Shown one piece after another: positions 1 to 3,965 of a stretch of 10,270 nt of DNA (position 1 is the first letter of the stretch; each line of letters begins with the position of its first letter). This stretch comes from Tissierellaceae bacterium (lineage in GTDB: Bacteria > Bacillota > Clostridia > Tissierellales > Tissierellaceae). Location: assembly GCA_023229175.1 (NCBI GenBank), contig JALNZV010000046.1, positions 1 through 10,270 of the forward strand, given 5' to 3'. Made by a program: the position numbers and the translations under genes. The notes under the pieces were generated by a model. That model worked only from the letters and a program-made list of their open reading frames with translations. It was not told where the DNA came from and ran no database searches.

Positions 1-121
1 TTTTTTTAAAAGCCTTCCTATCCATTACTATAGTGCCCCCTATTCATAATTATTTTATGCCTGTTATGTAAAAATTACGATATTAAATTTAACAAAAGTT
101 TTTCCTACAAGATTTATAGTG

Positions 122-493
122 TTATTTAAATATTCTGCTTGCCAATAATCGTACGGTCGATATTCCAATTAAAATAATAAGCCCAGTAAATATAATGGCG
201 AAATTCATTCCAAAAGGTTTAAACCAAGATTCATTTGGAGAAATTATAAACATTTTCCCTAATACCACTGATAATAAATTACTTAAAATACTTATTAAAA
301 TAATAAAATTAGATTTGGTTTTTACAGATATTATTCCTGCTGAAACTATATATAAAATAGTCCCTAAAAATGCAAACATTGATCCATTTGTAAATAGGGA
401 AGTTTCTATGTAGTGAAACAAAAATGACATGGGTATTAAAAGAATTACTAGATTGATTAGTTTAATAAAACTTCTTCTTGTCATATCTTTCAT
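122..493 (-). CDS. Small four-helix membrane protein, function unknown
   Basis: I do not recognise this 123-aa protein. It starts with a basic stretch (MKDMTRRSFIK) followed by four hydrophobic segments at about residues 10-28, 38-57, 62-84 and 95-116, with a short basic tail (RLLASRIFK), so it is very likely an integral membrane protein. The reading frame extends upstream to a TTG at 514, but I chose the ATG at 493. An AGGAG sequence ends 8 bases before that ATG and would lie inside the longer version. No catalytic motif is visible. It is the last accessory gene downstream of ppdK, following ppdK-tail copy A and repeat cluster 1, and it has no partner gene in the window. I see no clear promoter immediately upstream. 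Transcription might come from the promoter-like site in copy A about 300 bases away, but that is inference. Confidence 0.7.
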   Translation of the reverse strand: MKDMTRRSFIKLINLVILLIPMSFLFHYIETSLFTNGSMFAFLGTILYIVSAGIISVKTKSNFIILISILSNLLSVVLGKMFIISPNESWFKPFGMNFAIIFTGLIILIGISTVRLLASRIFK

Positions 494-528
494 AAAATAG
501 TCTCCTATTCTCAATAACCTATTTATTA

Positions 529-756
529 CTTCATATAAATGATATACCGCAACAGGCCTGTCATTCCAAGCCTGTCGAGGAATCTGACTTTGTCATTCCG
601 AGCCTGTCGAGGAATCTGATTTTGTCATTCCAAGCATGCCGAGGAATCTGGCTGTGTCATTCCGAGCCTGTCGAGGAATCTTAGGTCAAAGCAAAGATCC
701 TTCGTCGCTACGCTCCTCTGGATGACAAGACCCCTGCTTCACTCCTCTGGATGACA
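529..756. repeat. Palindromic-type repeat cluster 1: four 27-bp units plus inverted arms
   Basis: Four near-identical 27-bp units (beginning TGTCATTCC, ending GAGGAATCT) start at 559, 591, 623 and 655. This is an exact 32-bp period with 5-bp spacers. They are followed by an oppositely oriented arm at about 693-727 (AAGATCC ... CTCCTCTGGATGACA) and a further half arm ending at 756. The last forward unit and the arm can pair as a long imperfect hairpin. The left flank (529-560) matches the left flank of cluster 2. This looks like the widespread TCATTCC/GGAATGA intergenic repeat family found in many bacterial genomes. It lies between the membrane protein gene and ppdK-tail copy A and has no coding role that I can see. 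Confidence 0.9.
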
Positions 757-1014
757 GTGGCACATTACCACTACCACAGCAACAATTATCTGTTTGTTTT
801 TATTATATCATATTAGTCCTTCTTAATTCCAATAAAAATTAAGGGTATAGTCCACTTAAAATAGTGAATTATACCCTTATAATATACCTATATTGATGCT
901 AACTTAGCAATCACTATACTGCATACTCTTGCTTATTGTTTATTATCTATATATACCTATATTAATTTAATATACATGAATTATTTTCTTGGATTCTTTT
1001 TATGGAACACTTTT
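757..1014 (-). repeat. ppdK-tail repeat, copy A
   Basis: Read on the minus strand, this copy carries the last five codons and stop of ppdK (KNPRK then TAA at 981-983), the ppdK 3' untranslated region, the terminator hairpin (841-878) and a promoter-like site (about 802-832). By eye it is about 90% identical to copy C over roughly 200 bp. The homology with C continues leftward into repeat cluster 1. Against copy B it has lost the segment between the KNPRK codons and a shared TATGGAACACTTTT at 1001-1014. The stretch from 1015 to 1101 weakly resembles the end of the 43-aa ORF beside copy B and otherwise holds nothing that I recognise. Confidence 0.85.
841..878 (-). terminator. Duplicated ppdK terminator in copy A
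   Basis: AAGGGTATA at 841-849 pairs perfectly with TATACCCTT at 870-878, with an inner CACT/AGTG stem. On the minus strand the stem is followed by AATTTTTATT, a short T tract. It is placed to stop transcripts coming from the DUF4160-DUF2442 pair. I infer activity from structure only. Confidence 0.6.
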
Positions 1015-1101
1015 AAATTTTATTTAAAATCATTTACCTTTATATAATAAACTCATTAGGATTAGGATTATGATATAATATAGTACAGTATTTGATTATA
1101 T

Positions 1102-1377
1102 CTAAGCAGTCCTTTCCCCAATTTCCTCCAAAGCATACAAAGTTTCGGGGTCAATATCTATACATTTACTTTCATCCCCATCCCCTGTTAAATCCCATGC
1201 TAAAGTGTCGTTCATTATGGTACAGGAATTCATGAAAAAATCTTTGTCTTTTAATGGTTTGAAAACCTCTTTTTCCAACAGGTGACTAACTTCATAAGAT
1301 ACGATTTTCCCATCTTCAAAGTATATCATCACAGTATAGTCCTCATTTGGAACTACTTGAACTATTTTAGGAAACAT
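1102..1377 (-). CDS. DUF2442 family protein, partner of DUF4160
   Basis: This 91-aa soluble protein matches the DUF2442 family pattern: an N-terminal beta-rich half (PKIVQVVP, then YFEDGKIVSYEV), the hallmark VFKPLKDKDFF at about 38-48, and the C-terminal IDIDPETLYA at about 73-82. Length is normal for the family. I chose the ATG at 1377 over the GTG at 1386 because the ribosome binding site GGGAGGTGA overlaps that GTG. The gene begins 14 bases after the DUF4160 stop, so the two are co-transcribed and probably translationally coupled. DUF2442 and DUF4160 genes commonly sit side by side and have been discussed as a toxin-antitoxin-like pair. Which is toxin and which antitoxin, and whether either binds nucleic acid, cannot be read from the sequence. 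Both genes look intact. Confidence 0.85.
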   Translation of the reverse strand: MFPKIVQVVPNEDYTVMIYFEDGKIVSYEVSHLLEKEVFKPLKDKDFFMNSCTIMNDTLAWDLTGDGDESKCIDIDPETLYALEEIGERTA

Positions 1378-1391
1378 GATTCTCACCTCCC

Positions 1392-1652
1392 TTATATTAA
1401 TGGATTAATTCTGTTTAATGACTTTCCATCTTTTGATAGTTCCCAATTTTGCATTAACTCATCTTGGTGGATTACACACCAAGCTAATATTAGTTTAAGT
1501 TGCTTTGATGGAAAATATCCCTTTATTACTCTTGAATTAATTATATCAATTATAGCCTTATTTTCATTATATGTAGCATGAAAATGTGGCGGATTATGAT
1601 CATCGTAATACATTGTCACACTAATCCCATAAAACAAAGATATCACTGGCAT
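1392..1652 (-). CDS. DUF4160 family protein, toxin-antitoxin-like
   Basis: This 86-aa protein begins MPVISLFYGI, the usual start of short DUF4160 proteins. It carries the family motif HNPPHFH at residues 19-25, followed by a helical C-terminal half with LILAWCVIHQDELMQNWE. The clustered histidines suggest a metal or catalytic site, but the activity of the family is not known to me. The ATG at 1652 was preferred to the GTG at 1661 because the ribosome binding site GAGGGTGA spans the GTG. It is the first gene of a two-gene unit with DUF2442. A TATAAT box inside ppdK-tail copy B (1695-1700) lies about 45 bases upstream, so the duplicated DNA may supply its promoter. The whole pair sits between copies A and B, as a small mobile module would. 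Confidence 0.85.
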   Translation of the reverse strand: MPVISLFYGISVTMYYDDHNPPHFHATYNENKAIIDIINSRVIKGYFPSKQLKLILAWCVIHQDELMQNWELSKDGKSLNRINPLI

Positions 1653-1694
1653 ATATCTCACCCTCTCTATGAAATAAATTATCTATATATTCTC

Positions 1695-1725
1695 ATTATA
1701 TCATATTAGTCCTTCTTAATTTCAA
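1695..1725 (-). promoter_or_regulatory. Promoter-like site upstream of DUF4160-DUF2442
   Basis: Minus-strand TTGAAA (1720-1725) and a perfect TATAAT (1695-1700) are separated by 19 bp, longer than the ideal 17. The predicted transcript would start about 36 bases before the DUF4160 ATG. The same pair of boxes occurs in copy A (TTGGAA 827-832, TATAAT 802-807) and copy C (TTGGAA 3774-3779, TATAAT 3749-3754), always just after the terminator hairpin. Confidence 0.5.
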
Positions 1726-1733
1726 TAAAAATT

Positions 1734-1771
1734 AATGGTATAGTCCACTTAAAATAGTGAATTATACCCTT
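1734..1771 (-). terminator. Duplicated ppdK terminator in copy B
   Basis: This is the same hairpin as in copies A and C, but with one stem mismatch (AATGGTATA against TATACCCTT). It is followed on the minus strand by AATTTTTATT. It lies between the upstream Fic-containing cassette and the DUF4160-DUF2442 pair. Confidence 0.5.
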
Positions 1772-1968
1772 ATAATATACCTATATTGATGCTAATCTAG
1801 CAATCACTATACTGCATGCTCTTGCTTATTGTTTATTATCTATATATACCTATATTAATTTACTATACATGAACTATACATGAACTATTTTCTTGGATTC
1901 CTTAGCTGAGCCTAGGCTGCTGCTATCAAAATAGACCAATCGCTGTTTTTTCACATTATGGAACACTT

Positions 1969-2100
1969 TTAATAATAGTACTTAATTTTATCTATTTTAA
2001 AATGCTCTTTCCATTCTCTGCATATTAAAAAATATTGGGCTGCTATTATTTCCAATATATTATTTAAATCTTTGGCTGGTATTCTAAAAAGACTAGGCAA
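1969..2100 (-). pseudogene. 43-aa ORF, probable internally deleted DUF4160 protein
   Basis: A TTG start at 2100 has GGGGG 8 bases upstream (2109-2113). The frame then reads MPSLFRIPAKDLNN and ends KIDKIKYYY before TAA. The first residues (MPSLFR) resemble the start of the longer DUF4160 proteins. The rest (IPAKDLNNILEIIAAQYF, then a CREWKEHF segment) resembles the C-terminal helix of the same proteins. The middle, which should hold the His-rich core, is missing. A deletion between two short AGAATA-like sequences would explain this without breaking frame. It overlaps the end of the 88-aa gene by 8 bases, so it would be translationally coupled. I infer a dead or strongly reduced protein. The alternative is a genuine small protein. 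The comparison with DUF4160 is from memory of the family, not from a search. Confidence 0.55.
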
Positions 2101-2359
2101 TTTGAATACCCCCTATTGAGGCATACTTATATAGTAGATGGGCATTATGTCTAAGTAATTCATTGAATTTTTCAATTTCTTCATCAGTATAACCTTTTAC
2201 TTTTATCCAAGTATAATTAGGCAAAATACACCTTGCTGTATCAAAGCCATCCTCTGTAGGACGCTCAAAATGAACTTCTACTTTCTGTACATTGTTTTCT
2301 TCAATTATGTGGGAATGGGTAATTTCAGTATCATCTGCCAAAGTAATATATGGATACAT
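2093..2359 (-). CDS. 88-aa protein of unknown function, likely partner of the reduced DUF4160 ORF
   Basis: I do not recognise a named domain. The 88-aa protein opens MYPYITLADDTEITHSH, has a central strand-rich part with VEVHFERP and GFDTARCILPNYTWIKV, and ends in a predicted helix (TDEEIEKFNELLRHNAHLL) and GGIQIA. It has no signal peptide or membrane segment. The ATG at 2359 has AGGAGG about 10-11 bases upstream, a slightly long but strong site. A TATAAT (2394-2399) lies just above, without a convincing -35 box. Its stop overlaps the start of the 43-aa DUF4160-like ORF, which mirrors the two-gene layout of the DUF4160-DUF2442 pair in the next cassette. By that context I infer that it is the antitoxin-like or partner subunit. 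It looks full length and intact. Confidence 0.75.
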   Translation of the reverse strand: MYPYITLADDTEITHSHIIEENNVQKVEVHFERPTEDGFDTARCILPNYTWIKVKGYTDEEIEKFNELLRHNAHLLYKYASIGGIQIA

Positions 2360-2393
2360 ATATTGAAAACCTCCTAACTTAAATTTTATGTTT

Positions 2394-2399
2394 ATTATA
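2394..2399 (-). promoter_or_regulatory. Possible -10 box for the 88-aa gene
   Basis: A perfect minus-strand TATAAT lies about 35 bases before the start codon of the 88-aa gene, in GTGTATAATAAAC. No good -35 hexamer is present at 16-18 bp, so this is a weak call. Confidence 0.35.
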
Positions 2400-2497
2400 C
2401 ACTATTAAAACTATTTTACTAGGATATATTAAAATAACCTTTTCTACCGTAATATATTAACTTACCTATCTTATACAACTTGATATTTCCTATATGG

Positions 2498-2641
2498 CTT
2501 AATATAAATGATATGCCACAACGGGCCTGCCGAGGAATCTGGCTGTGTCATTCCGAGCCTGTCGAGGAATCTTAGGTCAAAACAAAGATCCTTCGTCGCT
2601 ACGCTCCTCTGGATGACAAAACCCCTACCTCGCTCCTCTGG
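2498..2641. repeat. Palindromic-type repeat cluster 2, truncated, inside a small gene
   Basis: One partial unit (2525-2540) and one full 27-bp unit (2546-2572) are followed by the inverted arm (about 2584-2618) and a partial half arm that stops at 2641 in CTCCTCTGG. The other clusters continue there with ATGACA. The left flank (2498-2529) matches that of cluster 1 at 529-560, so flanking DNA moved with the repeat. The right edge joins directly to coding sequence of the broken gene at 2633-2686. Confidence 0.85.
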
Positions 2642-2686
2642 TAGCATATCTATCATTTTGCTTATTTCACTAGCAATTTGAGTCAT
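2633..2686 (-). pseudogene. 5' end of a small gene, cut off by repeat cluster 2
   Basis: An ATG at 2686, with AAGGA about 10 bases upstream, opens a natural-looking N-terminus (MTQIASEISKMIDMLPEE). The frame then runs into repeat cluster 2, and everything to the stop at 2471 is repeat-derived or unrelated. The resulting 71-aa reading frame is a chimera. The N-terminus resembles the first helix of small antitoxin-type proteins, but 18 residues are too few to name a family. The junction falls where the gene's own CCAGAGGAG (codons Pro-Glu-Glu) matches the repeat arm, which suggests joining through short homology. It lies about 100 bases downstream of fic on the same strand. It may once have been part of the Fic cassette or a separate toxin-antitoxin pair. 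Confidence 0.65.
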
Positions 2687-2787
2687 TTTATCACATTCCT
2701 TATTTATAAATATCTCCTCTAGAACCTATTATCCTATAAGGCATACAGCACCCATCCCTATTATGACACTCTCTTCTGTTGCTTAGA

Positions 2788-3333
2788 TTATTCTGTATAA
2801 TATCCCTCGTATTCATATGAACGTTGGATTCCCCTCATATAAACTTGTCTATCATTAATTTTCTTTGTTAAAGCACCTTTTAACAAAACTTTAATTTCTA
2901 AAGAATTTACAGGTGATCTTTCCATAGCTGATAAATATTCCTCTTTATCTATTTTGCTCCAATCTATACACATACCCATATTTGATTTAAGAATTAAATC
3001 TAACCATATTCTAGTAGCTCTGCCATTCCCTTCCCTAAAAGGATGTGCAACATTCATTTCTACATATTTTTCAATAATACTATCAAAATTGGACTCTGGC
3101 ATCTTTTCAATAATTCCCAAGTTAGATTCTAAAAACCTAATAGGAGCAAAACGAAAATTACCTTTTGATAAATTGACTGTCCTTATTTCTCCTGCAAAAT
3201 CAAATACATCTTGAAATATATAATGATGAATTTGTTGTAGTCCCTTAAATGTTCCTATTTCAAAGGTATCTATTATCTTGTCATCAAAAAGTTCATAAGC
3301 TCTATTTTTTGTTAATTCTATATTTTCCTGCAT
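2788..3333 (-). CDS. fic: Fic domain AMP-transferase, class III (self-inhibited, NmFic-like)
   Basis: This 181-aa protein is a complete small Fic enzyme. It has the catalytic loop HPFREGNGR at residues 97-105 (catalytic His97), the flap region GEIRTVNLSKGNFRFAP at about 48-64 that clamps the target, and ERSPVNSLE after the active site. Near the end, SYEYEG (Ser172, Glu176, Gly177) fits the inhibitory motif (S/T)xxxE(G/N). Its C-terminal position defines class III Fic proteins such as Neisseria NmFic, in which this helix blocks ATP until the enzyme changes oligomeric state and modifies itself. Fic enzymes transfer AMP from ATP to Ser, Thr or Tyr of proteins. DNA gyrase and topoisomerase IV are known targets of related bacterial toxins, but the target here is unknown. 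The ATG at 3333 has AAGGA 7 bases upstream. It needs no separate antitoxin, which fits its single-gene layout. Confidence 0.93.
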   Translation of the reverse strand: MQENIELTKNRAYELFDDKIIDTFEIGTFKGLQQIHHYIFQDVFDFAGEIRTVNLSKGNFRFAPIRFLESNLGIIEKMPESNFDSIIEKYVEMNVAHPFREGNGRATRIWLDLILKSNMGMCIDWSKIDKEEYLSAMERSPVNSLEIKVLLKGALTKKINDRQVYMRGIQRSYEYEGYYTE

Positions 3334-3468
3334 AAAACATTCCTTCTTTTCATATAATATATTTTTTATTTTATATTCTCCATGTTCTTCTATAACTTTT
3401 TTATAAGATTATAGTCTTTGAAAGTCTTCCCCTCTTATGCAAAAAGTTATCAGCTTTTAACTATTAAA

Positions 3469-3497
3469 ATTATAGCTAAATCCAAATAATTTGTTAC
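3469..3497 (-). promoter_or_regulatory. Candidate promoter for fic
   Basis: Minus-strand GTAACA (3492-3497), a 17-bp spacer and a perfect TATAAT (3469-3474) give a plausible sigma-A promoter. It leaves a leader of about 130 bases before the fic ATG. A second TATAAT at 3408-3413 lacks a -35 box. The 200-base gap 3334-3540 otherwise holds only AT-rich sequence. Confidence 0.5.
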
Positions 3498-3540
3498 ACA
3501 TTTTATAAATCTACGAAGAAGTTTATAAATGTTACGTCCC

Positions 3541-3703
3541 TGTCATTCCGAGCCTGCCGAGGAATCTGACTTTGTCATTCCGAGCCTGTCGAGGAATCTT
3601 AGGTCAAAACAAAGATCCTTCGTCGCTACGCTCCTCTGGATGACAAGACCCCTTCTACGCTCCTCTGGATGACAAGACCCCTTCTACGCTCCTCTGGATG
3701 ACA
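3541..3703. repeat. Palindromic-type repeat cluster 3
   Basis: Two 27-bp units start at 3541 and 3573 (32-bp period). An inverted arm runs from about 3611 to 3645, and two exact 29-bp half-arm units follow at 3646-3674 and 3675-3703. The second forward unit and the arm form a long imperfect hairpin. It is continuous with ppdK-tail copy C, as cluster 1 is with copy A, which shows that cluster and tail were duplicated together. Confidence 0.9.
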
Positions 3704-3965
3704 GTGGCACATTACCGCTGCCACAGCATCAATTATCTGTTTGTTTTCATTATATCATATTAGTCCTTCTTAATTCCAATAAAACTTAAGGGTATAGTCC
3801 ACTAAGATTGTGAATTATACCCTTATAATATACCTATATTGATGCTAATCTAGCAATCACTATACTGCATACTCTTGCTTATTGTTTATTATCTATATAC
3901 ATCTATATTAATATACTGTGTACGAACTATTTTCTAGGATTCTTTAGCTGAGCCTGAGCTGCTGC
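3704..3965 (-). repeat. ppdK-tail repeat, copy C (native locus)
   Basis: This is the parental copy. It includes the last 12 codons of the intact ppdK gene (3927-3965), the 3' untranslated region, the terminator (3788-3824) and the promoter-like boxes (3749-3779). All three copies share a TGCTA-NNN-TAGCA mini-hairpin in the untranslated region (here TGCTAATCTAGCA at 3843-3855). Homology to copy B stops at GCAGCAGC within ppdK. Confidence 0.85.
3788..3824 (-). terminator. ppdK: ppdK operon terminator
   Basis: AAGGGTATA at 3788-3796 pairs with TATACCCTT at 3816-3824, with a further inner stem. On the minus strand the hairpin is followed by AAGTTTTATT. It lies about 100 bases past the ppdK stop, the expected position for the end of the operon. 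Confidence 0.65.

Larger units (their letters stand above)
1678..1970 (-). repeat. ppdK-tail repeat, copy B
   Basis: On the minus strand this copy contains 12 codons matching the end of ppdK plus the stop (1885-1923): GCA GCA GCC TAG GCT CAG and onward to AGA AAA TAG. One CAG codon has become TAG, so it is a dead fragment. The matching 3' untranslated region, terminator (1734-1771) and promoter-like box (1695-1725) follow. An 11-bp tandem duplication (CTATACATGAA at 1863-1873 and 1874-1884) is specific to this copy. Above the ppdK codons, 1924-1956 is sequence not found in C, and 1957-1970 (TATGGAACACTTTT) is shared with copy A. By eye, B is over 90% identical to A across the shared core. Confidence 0.85.

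Noticed and set aside
559..681. Regular repeats of 27 bp at 32-bp spacing could be read as a CRISPR array
   Set aside because: The spacers are only 5 bp and nearly the same, the units are followed by an inverted arm, and no cas gene is near. It is a palindromic intergenic repeat.
2471..2632. Treating the whole 71-aa frame as a real protein
   Set aside because: Beyond the first 18 residues it is translated repeat DNA. The same sequence occurs in non-coding clusters 1 and 3.
3830..3926. Conserved segment after ppdK as a riboswitch or small RNA
   Set aside because: It is conserved among three local copies because of duplication. Apart from the terminator and a 5-bp mini-hairpin I see no aptamer-like structure.
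757..3965. A complete integrative element or insertion sequence
   Set aside because: No integrase or transposase reading frame and no clear terminal inverted repeats with target duplications are visible. Only the repeated ppdK tail suggests mobility.
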